64,000 nt of DNA from an uncultured Alphaproteobacteria bacterium (lineage in GTDB: Bacteria; Pseudomonadota; Alphaproteobacteria; Rhizobiales; Ancalomicrobiaceae): contig CALBKH010000026.1 in NCBI GenBank assembly GCA_937892955.1, forward strand, positions 6,116 to 70,115, written 5' to 3'. Shown here piece by piece: positions 16,237 to 26,183 of the stretch. Position 1 is the first letter of the stretch. Every line of letters starts with the position of its first letter. The notes beneath the pieces are model-generated. The model was not told where the DNA came from and did not search any database. It was given only the letters and a program-made list of their open reading frames with translations. The position numbers and the translations under genes were made by a program.

Positions 16237-18186
16237 TCACTCCCCGAGGCCCATCTGGATGTAACCGGTCGGGCAGACGTCCTTGCAGATGTGGCAACCG
16301 ATGCACTTGGCGTAGTCGGTGGTCACGTAGCGGCCGAGGGCGCGCTCCTTCTTCGGCACGCGCTCGACGGCGGTCTGCGGGCAGAACACCACGCAGTTGT
16401 CGCACTCGAAGCACATGCCGCAGCTCATGCAACGCTTGCCCTCGTGACGCGCCTGCTCTTCGGTGAGGCCGGTGATGCGCTCGTCGAAGTTGCCGATGAC
16501 GTTGGCCGCGTCGATGTGGATCTCCTGGCGATGCTCACGCGCGTCGTACTGGAAGTGACCCTTGAAGAGATCGTCGTGCGGGATGACGTGGCTGCCGGCG
16601 CGGTCGTCGTAGTTGTGGACCGCGTATTTGGCGCTCGAGGTGCCACGCGCCTGCAGGTGATCGTAGGGATCCGGCTCCAGGCCGCGCTGCGCGAGTTCCT
16701 CGAGCAGACGGAACTGGTTGACGTCGACCTTCGGACGCTTCTCCAGGGACTCGCCGGCGAGGAACTCGTCGATCACCTGCGAGGCGATGCGGCCGTGGCC
16801 GATCGCGGTGGTGAGCAGGTGCGGACGCAGGACGTCGCCACCGGCGAAGTGCTTGTCCTTGCCCTTGACCTTGTAGACGCCGTCGACGCCGATGAAGCCG
16901 CGGCCGTTGTCGAGGCTCTCGAGGCCTTCGGCGAGGTCGCCCATCTGGCCGATCGCCGAGACGATCATGTCGCACTCGAGCACGAACTCGGTGCCCTCGG
17001 TCGGCATCGGAACCATGCCCTTCATGGTGCACTGGCACATGCGCAGGCCGGTGACCTTGCCGTTCTCGGAGAGAACCTCGAGCGGCATGACGCCGTCACG
17101 GATGTCGACACCTTCGCGCAGCGCATCTTCGCGCTCACGCTCGGCGGCGGTCATCTGCGACATCGGGAAGAGCGAGGTCAGCGTCGCCTGGACGCCGCCG
17201 CGAGCCATGGTGCCGGCGACGTCGTGGGCGGCGAAGCCGAGGTTCTCCGAGCCGGAGCGATCCTTGTGGGCCTCGGCCGAGATGTGGCCGAGACGACGGG
17301 CGACCGAGGCGACGTCGATCGAGGTGTCGCCACCGCCGACGACGATGACGCGCGGCGCGGTCGAGAACACCCAGCCCTGGTTGAAGGCGTCGAGGAACTC
17401 GACGCCGGTGATGCAGCCCTCGACGTCCCAGCCGGGAACCGGCAGCGGACGGCCCTTCTGCGCGCCGAGCGCCCAGAAGATGGCATCGTACTTGGCCTCG
17501 AGCTCGTCGATGGTCACGTCGGTGCCGACGCGGCAGTTGAGCTTGGCTTCGACGCCGGTGTCGAGGATGCGGTTGATCTCGGCATCGAGACGATCACGCG
17601 GCGTGCGGTAGCCGGGGATGCCGAAGCGCATCATGCCGCCGAGACGGTCGTGCGCCTCGAAGATCGTGACCGCATGGCCGGAGCGGCGCAGGAACATCGC
17701 CGCGGCGAGGCCGGCCGGGCCGCCGCCGACGACGGCGACCGACTTGCCGCTCTCTTGCGCCGGACCCGTCAGCTTGAGGCCGTTGTCGATCGCCCAGTCG
17801 CCGACATACTGCTCGACAGCGTTGATGCCGACGAACTCGTCGACTTCGTTGCGGTTGCAGCCGTCTTCACACGGCGCCGGGCAGACGCGCCCCATCACCG
17901 ACGGGAACGGGTTGGCCTCGACCATGCGATTGAAGGCGTACTCCTGCCAAGCCTGACCGGCGACCGGCGGCTTGTCCATGCCGCGGGCGATGGCGAGCCA
18001 GCCGCGGATGTCGTGACCCGACGGGCAGCCCGCCTGGCACGGCGGCGCGCGATGGATATAGGTCGGGCACTTGTGCGACTTGTCGGCCTGGAAGATCTTC
18101 TCCTGAAGATCGTCCCACTTCCACATGCTGTCGCCGTTCTTGTAGCGGCGGAAGGTCAGCTTCTTCGGGTTGGCGTTCTCGTTCAT
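16237..18186 (-). CDS. dsrL: DsrL, iron-sulfur flavoprotein NAD(P)H:acceptor oxidoreductase
   Basis: A 649-residue protein related to the small subunit of glutamate synthase. It holds an N-terminal cysteine region (APPCQAGCPSGHDIRGW and CPAPCEDGC), an FAD-binding motif VAVVGGGPAGLAAAMFLRRSG near residue 150, an NAD(P)-binding region VIVVGGGDTSIDVASVARRLG near 280, and a C-terminal two-cluster ferredoxin domain (CMSCGMCFECDNCVVFC, CIGCHICKDVC). DsrL is essential for sulfur oxidation in A. vinosum and couples DsrAB to NAD(P). It lies between dsrK and dsrJ as in other sulfur oxidisers; its presence supports the oxidative direction of this dsr system. Confidence 0.94.
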   Translation of the reverse strand: MNENANPKKLTFRRYKNGDSMWKWDDLQEKIFQADKSHKCPTYIHRAPPCQAGCPSGHDIRGWLAIARGMDKPPVAGQAWQEYAFNRMVEANPFPSVMGRVCPAPCEDGCNRNEVDEFVGINAVEQYVGDWAIDNGLKLTGPAQESGKSVAVVGGGPAGLAAAMFLRRSGHAVTIFEAHDRLGGMMRFGIPGYRTPRDRLDAEINRILDTGVEAKLNCRVGTDVTIDELEAKYDAIFWALGAQKGRPLPVPGWDVEGCITGVEFLDAFNQGWVFSTAPRVIVVGGGDTSIDVASVARRLGHISAEAHKDRSGSENLGFAAHDVAGTMARGGVQATLTSLFPMSQMTAAEREREDALREGVDIRDGVMPLEVLSENGKVTGLRMCQCTMKGMVPMPTEGTEFVLECDMIVSAIGQMGDLAEGLESLDNGRGFIGVDGVYKVKGKDKHFAGGDVLRPHLLTTAIGHGRIASQVIDEFLAGESLEKRPKVDVNQFRLLEELAQRGLEPDPYDHLQARGTSSAKYAVHNYDDRAGSHVIPHDDLFKGHFQYDAREHRQEIHIDAANVIGNFDERITGLTEEQARHEGKRCMSCGMCFECDNCVVFCPQTAVERVPKKERALGRYVTTDYAKCIGCHICKDVCPTGYIQMGLGE

Positions 18187-18229
18187 GTCTTTCCTCCCCC
18201 GGCCGCGCCGGTGTTCATATTCACCGGTC

Positions 18230-19738
<1,509 letters not shown>

Positions 19739-19743
19739 CGCGT

Positions 19744-20478
19744 TCACCTCGCCCTGTCGGCTTCGAGCTTCGCCGCCCACGGCGCCAGGTGACGGACCTC
19801 ACGGGAGTTGTCGACCTGATTGCGGCTGGGCGAGAAGAACACGCCGGCGGAGTGGACCAGCTTGGAGAAGGGGAAGACGATCATCAGCACCGCCACCAGG
19901 GTGAGGTGGACGAGCAGGATCGGATCCGCCGGGATCGGCTGGATCTGGAAGCGCATCAGGCCGAGGAAGAAGGCCTTGACGGCGACGATGTCGGTGTGGG
20001 CGACGAACTTCATCATCATGCCGGAGAGGCCGATGCCCATCAGCAGGGCGAGCATGAGATGGTCCGAGGGCCGCGAGATGTAGCGGATGCGTTCGACCAC
20101 GAAGCGGCGCCCCCACAGGCCGGCGAGACCGGCCACCATGGCGAAGGAGGCGAGCACGCCGAACGGCTGGACGAGAGCCAGGACCTCGGGAACGGGCTGC
20201 ACGAAGTAGCGCAGGTGGCGGATCAACACGACGGCGAGCGCCATGTGGAAGACCCAGCCGAACACCCAGATCCACTTGTTGGCCTTGAAAAGGCTCTCGA
20301 AGAACGCCACTTCACGGAACAGACGGAAGGCCACGCCGGTCTTCGTCGTCGGGGCCGGCATCGTCGGGATCTTGAGCGGGGCCGGCGTCGTCGCGAACTG
20401 CCGGATGCGGTTGGCGAAGCCCACCACCAGCACCACGGTCGCAACGTAGAAAAGACAAGCGTAGATCGTCGTCAGCAC
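19744..20478 (-). CDS. dsrM: DsrM, NarI-like cytochrome b subunit of DsrMKJOP
   Basis: A 244-residue membrane protein with five to six hydrophobic segments and membrane histidines (VFHMALAVVLIRHLRYF, DHLMLALLMG), as in the NarI family of b-type cytochromes that exchange electrons with quinone. I favour a GTG start at 20478 because GGGGAG lies 6 bases before it and the protein then begins MLTTIYACLF; ATG codons at 20496 and 20502 are alternatives. It forms the DsrMK module with the next gene. Confidence 0.9.
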   Translation of the reverse strand: MLTTIYACLFYVATVVLVVGFANRIRQFATTPAPLKIPTMPAPTTKTGVAFRLFREVAFFESLFKANKWIWVFGWVFHMALAVVLIRHLRYFVQPVPEVLALVQPFGVLASFAMVAGLAGLWGRRFVVERIRYISRPSDHLMLALLMGIGLSGMMMKFVAHTDIVAVKAFFLGLMRFQIQPIPADPILLVHLTLVAVLMIVFPFSKLVHSAGVFFSPSRNQVDNSREVRHLAPWAAKLEADRAR

Positions 20479-20531
20479 GGGCGTCTCCCCTGCCATCCGC
20501 AAATAGGACCTTCGAGGTCTCGTTGTCGGTG

Positions 20532-20564
20532 TCCGGACGGCCCCGTCTCACGGCGCCGTCCGGA
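20532..20564 (-). other. Hairpin between dsrC and dsrM
   Basis: TCCGGACGGC (20532-20541) and GCCGTCCGGA (20555-20564) form a perfect 10-bp stem just after the dsrC stop. No T run follows in the direction of transcription, so mRNA protection or partial attenuation is more likely than full termination. Confidence 0.5.
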
Positions 20565-20573
20565 GGATGTGCG

Positions 20574-20906
20574 TCAGACGCAGCCGGTCGGCTTCGGCAG
20601 ACCGGCGATCTTGCACGCCTGCTTCGCCGGGCCGTAGGGGAAGAGGTCGTACAGATACTTGTTGGTCGACTTCTCTTCGCCGAGCTTCTTCTTCAGCGCC
20701 TTGGTGAGCACGCGGATGGCCGGAGCGATCTGGTACTCGTCGTAATATTCGCGCAGGAAGTTCACCACTTCCCAGTGCTCGTCGGTCATGTTGACCTTCT
20801 CGTCCTCGGCGATGAGGAGAGCGAGTTCCGGATTCCACTGGGAAAGATCGACGAGGTAGCCTTCCTCGTCAGCGGCGATGTCCTGTCCGTTCCACTGATA
20901 ACCCAT
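20574..20906 (-). CDS. dsrC: DsrC, sulfur-carrier substrate protein of DsrAB
   Basis: A 110-residue protein with the full DsrC signature. The C-terminal arm ends QACKIAGLPKPTGCV, holding both conserved cysteines, Cys98 and penultimate Cys109, 11 residues apart as required for the disulfide and trisulfide forms. I chose ATG at 20906 (MGYQWNGQDI) with GGAGG upstream. It accepts sulfur from DsrEFH and delivers it to DsrAB; DsrMKJOP is thought to recycle it. Two further family members in this window (11889-12221, 59208-59543) lack one or both cysteines, so this is the only catalytically competent copy here. Confidence 0.96.
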   Translation of the reverse strand: MGYQWNGQDIAADEEGYLVDLSQWNPELALLIAEDEKVNMTDEHWEVVNFLREYYDEYQIAPAIRVLTKALKKKLGEEKSTNKYLYDLFPYGPAKQACKIAGLPKPTGCV

Positions 20907-20948
20907 GATTTCCTCCACAGGGTGATTCGATTGAGGGGCGACTCGAGT

Positions 20949-21260
20949 TCAGAGCCACGCCTGGGTCTTGTCGTGATCGGCCACCAGGTCGACGAACCCG
21001 GGGTAATCGACGATGTTGATCCCATCGACCACGTCGGTCGAGGGAATTCCACGGGCCGTGAGATCCGGTCCGAGGACGTAGAGCTTGCAGGCGGGCATCG
21101 CCGCCTTGATCAGGTCCGCGGTCTTGACCGCGGAAGCCCGCGCGCCGACCACGGCGTCTTCGATGAGAAGAACGGCGTCACCCGGCAGCGCATGGGCCAG
21201 GGCCGAAGCCAGACTGCCGCGTTCGAAGGGCGACTTGTTCACGGTGTGGAGCGTCGACAT
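20949..21260 (-). CDS. dsrH: DsrH, TusB-family subunit of DsrEFH
   Basis: A 103-residue protein beginning MSTLHTVNKSPFER, the standard opening of DsrH/TusB, with LLIEDAVVGA and the C-terminal DYPGFVDLVADHDKTQAWL. I chose ATG at 21260, preceded by AAGGGTGA. It forms the E2F2H2 hexamer with DsrE and DsrF and takes part in sulfur transfer to DsrC. The position equivalent to Cys20 of A. vinosum DsrH is alanine here (alignment from memory); the only cysteine is Cys59-60 region (PACKLYVL). Confidence 0.92.
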   Translation of the reverse strand: MSTLHTVNKSPFERGSLASALAHALPGDAVLLIEDAVVGARASAVKTADLIKAAMPACKLYVLGPDLTARGIPSTDVVDGINIVDYPGFVDLVADHDKTQAWL

Positions 21261-21274
21261 GTGTCTCACCCTTC

Positions 21275-21676
21275 TCAGAAGCTCAGGATCACGTCCTGCG
21301 CGGCCATGATCTCGGCCATGCGGGCACGGTCGACGATCTCGACGGAGGACACGTCCTCTTCGTCGTCGTCCTCGTGGGTGATCTCCATCAGGTCGTCTTC
21401 GGAAAGACCACGCTCCTCGAGGCTCTCGCGCTCGACGAAGATCTTCTTGACGTCGTAGTCGCCGAGCGCCCGGTAGACGGGAGCGAAGTTCTTCACGCCG
21501 ATGCCGGTGGTGGTCTGCTTCTTGATGAGCTGGAACACACCGTCGTCGAGGAAGGCGAGGCTGACGTCCTGTTCGAAGGCGGCGCCGATCAGCACCACTT
21601 CGAGGGACTCGAGCGCATAGATGGTGCCGTGCGGCGCCTTGCGGTTGACGTAGAGGAAACGCTTGGTGTCGGACAT
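21275..21676 (-). CDS. dsrF: DsrF, TusC-family subunit of DsrEFH
   Basis: A 133-residue protein of the TusC/DsrF family: RFLYVNRKAPHGTIYALESLEVVLIGAAF, then FLDDGVFQLIKKQ, then the acidic stretch near HEDDDEEDV. It has no cysteine and so is a structural partner in the DsrE2F2H2 sulfurtransferase. It lies 12 bases after dsrE and 14 before dsrH. Confidence 0.93.
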   Translation of the reverse strand: MSDTKRFLYVNRKAPHGTIYALESLEVVLIGAAFEQDVSLAFLDDGVFQLIKKQTTTGIGVKNFAPVYRALGDYDVKKIFVERESLEERGLSEDDLMEITHEDDDEEDVSSVEIVDRARMAEIMAAQDVILSF

Positions 21677-21688
21677 CTTCGTTCCCCC

Positions 21689-22087
21689 TCAGTCGCCGAA
21701 GACCACGAGACGGTCGGCCTGGATGCCCGACTCGATCAGCTGACCCAGACCCGAGATGCGGAAGCCGGGGGCCAGATTGGCCGCGCCGTCGCCCTTGCCG
21801 TGGCGCTTCGCCTCGCTGTCGTCGAGAATGCCGCGACGCTGCGCGGCGGCGATGCAGACGACCAGATCGAGATTGTACTTCTCGCTGAGTTCCGACCAGT
21901 TGCGCTGCACGTTGCGCTCGTCCTGCGGCGGAACCGTCAGACGCGTCGCGTTGTTGACGCCGTCATGATAGAAGAAGACGCGATAGATCTCGTGTCCCTT
22001 CTCCAGTGCAGCCTTGGTGAACTGGTAGGCCGTATCCGACGCCTGGTGCGTATAGGGGCCTTCGTTGACCACCACTCCGATCTTCAC
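21689..22087 (-). CDS. dsrE: DsrE, TusD-family catalytic subunit of DsrEFH
   Basis: A 132-residue protein beginning MKIGVVVNEGPYTHQASDTAYQF. The active-site cysteine Cys78 in DLVVCIAAAQRRG falls at exactly the residue number reported for A. vinosum DsrE (from memory), whose persulfide receives sulfur from TusA and gives it to DsrC. GGAGGAAG lies upstream of the start. dsrEFH together with TusA and DsrL marks the cluster as the oxidative (reverse) type, since sulfate reducers lack dsrEFH. Confidence 0.95.
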   Translation of the reverse strand: MKIGVVVNEGPYTHQASDTAYQFTKAALEKGHEIYRVFFYHDGVNNATRLTVPPQDERNVQRNWSELSEKYNLDLVVCIAAAQRRGILDDSEAKRHGKGDGAANLAPGFRISGLGQLIESGIQADRLVVFGD

Positions 22088-22131
22088 GGGACTTCCTCCC
22101 CCGAATACTGAATTCTTCTTTTGGTTCGAGG

Positions 22132-22163
22132 CGACCGGAGACGTCCCTCAACGCCTCCGGTCG
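22132..22163 (-). other. Hairpin between dsrB and dsrE
   Basis: CGACCGGAG (22132-22140) pairs with CTCCGGTCG (22155-22163) right after the dsrB stop. In transcription direction the stem is followed by an A-rich segment, not a U run. Likely an RNA processing or stability element separating dsrAB from dsrEFH. Confidence 0.5.
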
Positions 22164-22170
22164 GTCGACA

Positions 22171-23259
22171 TCAGAAGCGGACGTGAGCCGACATGTTCAT
22201 GTTGTGGCGCGCGCCGACCCAGGTATCGATGTGATGCTTGGTGAAGGCGAGGCCGGTCAGCTCGAAGAAGCGCGGCCAACCGATGCGGTCGATCCACTCG
22301 CCCATGCGCTCGAAGTCCTTGGCGTTGTCCTTGTAGGCGTAGAGGATCTTGCGAACGACCTCTTCGACCTCGGGCCAACGCGGGGCGTTGTTCGGCAGGT
22401 TGGCGACGACCAGCTTGTGGAAGGTCGGCTTGGAGCGGGCGTTGGAATGCTTGCCACCCACCCAGATCGCGATGCGGGTCGAGTCCGCGCCGTTGATCTG
22501 CATCGGCGGGCACGGCGGATAGCAGGCGCCGCAGCACACGCACTTCTTCTCGTCGACCTCGAGCGACGGCTTGCCGTCGACGAGGGCCGGACGGATCGCC
22601 GCCACCGGGCAGCGCGCCACGACCGCCGGACGCTCGCAGACGTTGGCGACGAGGTCGTGGTTGATCTTCGGCGGCTTGGTGTACTGGACGTTGATGGCGA
22701 TGTCGCCCTGGCCGCCGCAGTTGATCTGGCAGCACGAGGTGGTGATGCGAACGCGGTTCGGCATCTCCTCGTGAGTGAACTCGTGATGCATCATGTCCAT
22801 CAGCGACTTCACGACGCCCGAGGCGTCGGTGCCGGGGATGTCGCAGTGCAGCCAGCCCTGGGTGTGGGAGATCATCGACACCGAGTTGCCGGTGCCGCCC
22901 ACGGGAAAGCCCTCGGCGTTCAGAGCCGAGATCAGCGCCGGGACCTTGGCGAAGTCGCTCACCATGTACTCGATGTTCGAGCGGGTGGTGAAGCGGACGT
23001 AGCCTTCGCCCTGGGTGTCGGCGATGTCGCAGAGTTTGCGGATCGTGCCGACGTCCATCTGACGCTGGGTGCCGGCGCGAACGGTCCAGATTTCGTCGCC
23101 GTTCTTGGCGACGTGATGCAGGACGCCCGGACGGGGACGGTCGTGCCAGTCCCAGTTGCCGTAGTTCTTCTTCAGAATCGGATGCATCAACGGAAACGGA
23201 TCCGGCACCCCGTGTTCGTCGGGCAGCCGCGGCTTCTTGGCCGTCTGGGCGTCGGTCAT
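22171..23259 (-). CDS. dsrB: DsrB, beta subunit of reverse-type dissimilatory sulfite reductase
   Basis: A 362-residue protein. Siroheme/iron-sulfur cysteines appear in TTSCCQINCGGQGD (Cys176, 177, 181) and VARCPVAAI, and a ferredoxin domain follows at residues 240-250 (KKCVCCGACYPPCPP). I chose ATG at 23259 (MTDAQTAKKP) with GGGAGGGAG just upstream. With DsrA it forms the alpha2-beta2 enzyme that, in sulfur oxidisers, releases sulfite from sulfur bound to DsrC. The direction is inferred from the accompanying dsrEFH and dsrL genes. Confidence 0.96.
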   Translation of the reverse strand: MTDAQTAKKPRLPDEHGVPDPFPLMHPILKKNYGNWDWHDRPRPGVLHHVAKNGDEIWTVRAGTQRQMDVGTIRKLCDIADTQGEGYVRFTTRSNIEYMVSDFAKVPALISALNAEGFPVGGTGNSVSMISHTQGWLHCDIPGTDASGVVKSLMDMMHHEFTHEEMPNRVRITTSCCQINCGGQGDIAINVQYTKPPKINHDLVANVCERPAVVARCPVAAIRPALVDGKPSLEVDEKKCVCCGACYPPCPPMQINGADSTRIAIWVGGKHSNARSKPTFHKLVVANLPNNAPRWPEVEEVVRKILYAYKDNAKDFERMGEWIDRIGWPRFFELTGLAFTKHHIDTWVGARHNMNMSAHVRF

Positions 23260-23330
23260 ATCGCTCCCTCCCAAGGGAAAAAAACGTGCGTGACGGAAGC
23301 GCGACCGTCACCACGGACGCGCGGGAAAGG

Positions 23331-23355
23331 GACCCGGCCGATCTTCGGCCGGGTC
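23331..23355 (-). other. Hairpin between dsrA and dsrB
   Basis: GACCCGGCCGA (23331-23341) and TCGGCCGGGTC (23345-23355) form a perfect 11-bp stem with a 3-base loop, 17 bases after the dsrA stop. A very stable RNA hairpin with no U run; probably stabilises or sets the level of the dsrA segment. Confidence 0.55.
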
Positions 23356-23371
23356 GAACATCAGCGAGACG

Positions 23372-24628
23372 TCACTCGGCCGCTTCTTCGCGCGCCTTGC
23401 GCTCGAAGTACTTGTCGGCTTCGTCGGTGAAGTCGTCGGTGCGCACGTAGCTCGAGGTGCGCGGATGCTTGACCATGTTCGGATCCGGCTCGATGCCGAC
23501 GCCCTTCAGGAAGGTCGGCAGACCGATGCGGTCGATGGTCTCGCCGATACGCTCGTGCTCGAGCGCGTTCTCGGCGAAGAACTCCATGATCGTACGAGCG
23601 AACTCGACGAGCTCCTCGTAATCCTCGTCGGTCTGCAGCTTGAAGAACGGAACCACCATGGTGCCCATGAGGTCGCCGACCTTGAGCGAGCGCTTGCCGC
23701 CGATCAGGATGGTGGCGCCGCGATCGTCACCCGGCGCGAGCGCCTTGTTCATGACGTTCAGGCAGTGCATGCAGCGCACGCAGGAGCGGTTGTCGACTTC
23801 GAGCGTGTCGTCGTCGTTGAGCGACAGGGCCCGGGTCGGGCACATGGCGATGACGTGGTCGATGGTGTACTTGCGGCCGTGGCTCTCCACGTACGCCTTC
23901 ACCTCGTCCTGGTTCACCTTCATGTCGTCGCGCCAGGTGCCGATCACGGCGAAGTCGGCGCGATGGATGGCGTTCACGCAGTCGTTCGGGCAGCCCGAGA
24001 ACTTGTACTTGAACTTGTAGGGGAACGACGGACGGTGCATCTCGTCGAGGAACTCGTTGATCACCGAGCGATGCGCCTTGACCTCGTCGTAGAGGGACAT
24101 CTCGCAGCGGGCGTGACCGACGCAGCTCATCGAGGTGCGCAGCGCCGGGCCGGCGCCGCCGAGGTCGAGACCCATCTCGTTGAAGGCGTCGAAGGCCTTC
24201 TGGACGTTCTCGGTCTTGCAGCCCTGGAACATGATGTCGCCGGACTGGCCGTGCAGGGCGATCAGGCCGGAGCCGTGCTCCTCCCAGATGTCGCACATCT
24301 GGCGCAGCATGTCGGTGGTGTAGTGATAGCCCGCCGGCGGCTGCACGCGAAGGGTGTGGAACTCCTTCGATTCCGGGAACTTGTCGGCGACTTCGGAGAA
24401 GCGCGGGATGACGCCGCCGCCGTAACCGAACACCGACACCGTGCCGCCCTTCCAGTAACCGAGGCGGTTGGTGTAGGAGTGCTCGAGCTGACCGAGCAGG
24501 TCGTTCATCATGGCGGCATACTGCTTGCCACCGGAGTCACGCAGCCTCTTGAGGCCGGTGACGAAGCTCGGCCAGGGGCCGCTTTCGAGCTCATCCAAGA
24601 GCGGCGTCTGATGCTTGTCGCCCGTCAT
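23372..24628 (-). CDS. dsrA: DsrA, alpha subunit of reverse-type dissimilatory sulfite reductase
   Basis: A 418-residue protein and the first gene of the cluster. The siroheme-[4Fe-4S] cysteines are C169 and C175 (SCVGHARC) with C213 and C217 (GCPNDC); an inserted ferredoxin domain has C263 and C283xxC286xxC289 (CVRCMHC). The start MTGDKHQTPLLDELESGPWPSF is typical of DsrA. A 113-base gap with a strong hairpin separates it from dsrB. The enzyme works in the cytoplasm. Confidence 0.97.
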   Translation of the reverse strand: MTGDKHQTPLLDELESGPWPSFVTGLKRLRDSGGKQYAAMMNDLLGQLEHSYTNRLGYWKGGTVSVFGYGGGVIPRFSEVADKFPESKEFHTLRVQPPAGYHYTTDMLRQMCDIWEEHGSGLIALHGQSGDIMFQGCKTENVQKAFDAFNEMGLDLGGAGPALRTSMSCVGHARCEMSLYDEVKAHRSVINEFLDEMHRPSFPYKFKYKFSGCPNDCVNAIHRADFAVIGTWRDDMKVNQDEVKAYVESHGRKYTIDHVIAMCPTRALSLNDDDTLEVDNRSCVRCMHCLNVMNKALAPGDDRGATILIGGKRSLKVGDLMGTMVVPFFKLQTDEDYEELVEFARTIMEFFAENALEHERIGETIDRIGLPTFLKGVGIEPDPNMVKHPRTSSYVRTDDFTDEADKYFERKAREEAAE

Positions 24629-25042
24629 GACTGTCTCCTTCGGTCGTTTCCTCGATCGGCCGCTCGCGTCCGATCCGTGTCGTTCCCGTCCCGCGGCCCT
24701 TGAACGGGCCTGCGGCGGAGCGACGTTCCGTCGTCTCTGCTCGGCTCGCCAAGGTCGCCCTACGCTTTCGGCAAGCCGGCGGCCCCCTCGATGCGATTTT
24801 TGCCTCGCACCGCCGGAGCCGCTCTTGAAAACCGTTATATGCGATCTCTCGAATATAATGCTATGCTGATTTTCAAGGTTTGCAAAGAGCGCATTTCAAT
24901 CGATCTGCATTCTCGCGCTAAAATTTTTTTACATACCGGACAACCGAGTGAATCCGGTGTTCGTGAATCGACGAAAAAACAGAATGTTGTGCCCCTTTTC
25001 GGAAACACGGAGAGAGGTGGCACGGGTGGGAGGACCACGGGA
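24629..25042. promoter_or_regulatory. Divergent regulatory region between dsrA and the TauD-like gene
   Basis: A 414-base gap with no gene, AT-rich at 24800-24960. It must hold the promoter of the dsr cluster and of the divergent gene. A perfect TATAAT occurs at 24854-24859, centred between CTTGAAAA (24824-24831) and its inverse TTTTCAAG (24870-24877). I cannot fit either TTGAAA to TATAAT with normal 16-18 base spacing, so the symmetric arms may be a regulator site instead. Confidence 0.5.
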
Positions 25043-26023
25043 ATGCAGGCTGTCGATACCCCGATTTCCGGCTCGATCCGGGCGTCTGACATATCAGTTG
25101 CCCCACTTTCCGGGCCGTTCTCGATCGCCGACGAAGCGGCCTATCGGAGTTGGCGCGAGGCGAAGCTCGCCGCCCATCCGCGGGACGCTTCGGAGCTCTC
25201 GGTCGACATCGCCGATCCGCTCGCTCCGAGCCCGGCGGAACTGGCGGCGATCGCCGAAGCCTGCACCCGCGCCGACATGTGCGTCTATCGATTCGTCGAC
25301 GCTCCCGCCGACGAGACCCACGCGCGCCGTGCCGTATCCGCGCTGGCCGCGGCCTGCGGCCTGACGCGATTCGAGAAGCATCGCTCCGCCGGACCGGACG
25401 GACTCGTCGCCATCGAAGTGGCGAAGGACGCCCATCGCTCCGGCTTCATCCCCTATTCGACCCGACCGATCGGCTGGCACACCGACGGCTACTATGCCTA
25501 CGAGGGTCCGTCGCGCGCCATACGCGCCATGGTCCTGCACTGCGTGCGGCCGGCGGCGGAGGGCGGCGTCAATGCGCTGCTCGATCACGAGATCGCCTAT
25601 ATCCGCCTGCGCGACCGCGATCCCGCCTTCGTCGAGGCGTTGATGCGGCCGAACGCGATGTCGATTCCGCCGTCGGTGGAAGAGGACGGCAGCGTCCGCG
25701 ACTGGGCGGTCGGCCCGGTGTTCGAGGTCGATCCGGCGACCGGCGGCCTGTTGATGCGCTACACCGCGCGCAAACGTCACATCTCCTGGGCCGAGGATTC
25801 CGTCACGCGCGCCGCCGTAGCGGCGCTCGAGGAGATCTGCGCCACCGATCCCCTGGTCTTCCGCCTGCGTCTCGACGCCGGCCAGGGGGTGGTGTGCAAC
25901 AACGTTCTCCACGACCGCACCGGTTTCGGCGACGAGACCCACTCGACACGGCTCCTCTTGCGCCTACGTTCCTACGATCGGCTCTTCGCCTCGCCGGGCC
26001 TCGCCGCACCGGCAGCAGAGTGA
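25043..26023 (+). CDS. TauD/TfdA-like Fe(II)/2-oxoglutarate dioxygenase
   Basis: A 326-residue protein, started at 25043 (MQAVDTPISG) because GGGAGGACC precedes it; upstream in-frame sequence is AT-rich non-coding. The facial triad is visible: His146 and Asp148 in IGWHTDGYY and His290 in NNVLHDRTGF, with Arg303 or Arg307 for 2-oxoglutarate. The family hydroxylates taurine, alkyl sulfonates, gamma-butyrobetaine and related compounds; substrate is not readable here. It is divergent from dsrA and shares its regulatory region, which makes a link to sulfur metabolism (for example organosulfonate breakdown) possible but only inferred. Confidence 0.85.
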   Translation: MQAVDTPISGSIRASDISVAPLSGPFSIADEAAYRSWREAKLAAHPRDASELSVDIADPLAPSPAELAAIAEACTRADMCVYRFVDAPADETHARRAVSALAAACGLTRFEKHRSAGPDGLVAIEVAKDAHRSGFIPYSTRPIGWHTDGYYAYEGPSRAIRAMVLHCVRPAAEGGVNALLDHEIAYIRLRDRDPAFVEALMRPNAMSIPPSVEEDGSVRDWAVGPVFEVDPATGGLLMRYTARKRHISWAEDSVTRAAVAALEEICATDPLVFRLRLDAGQGVVCNNVLHDRTGFGDETHSTRLLLRLRSYDRLFASPGLAAPAAE

Positions 26024-26115
26024 AACCGACCTCACGAAATTCGGACCCGCCCGATTTTCGTGGACGTTGCGGCCCGACCGGCCGATGCGCGTCGGCGCTT
26101 GCCTCCACTCATGAA

Positions 26116-26134
26116 GTTTCGATCAGATCGAAAC
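26116..26134. promoter_or_regulatory. Symmetric element upstream of two small genes
   Basis: GTTTCGATCAGATCGAAAC is a perfect 8-bp inverted repeat around CAG, 49 bases before the next start codon. No T run follows, so an operator fits better than a terminator. Confidence 0.35.
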
Positions 26135-26183
26135 GTCGTGAGTTCCGTATGATTCCCGGAAACCCACGAATTCGGACGACCCG

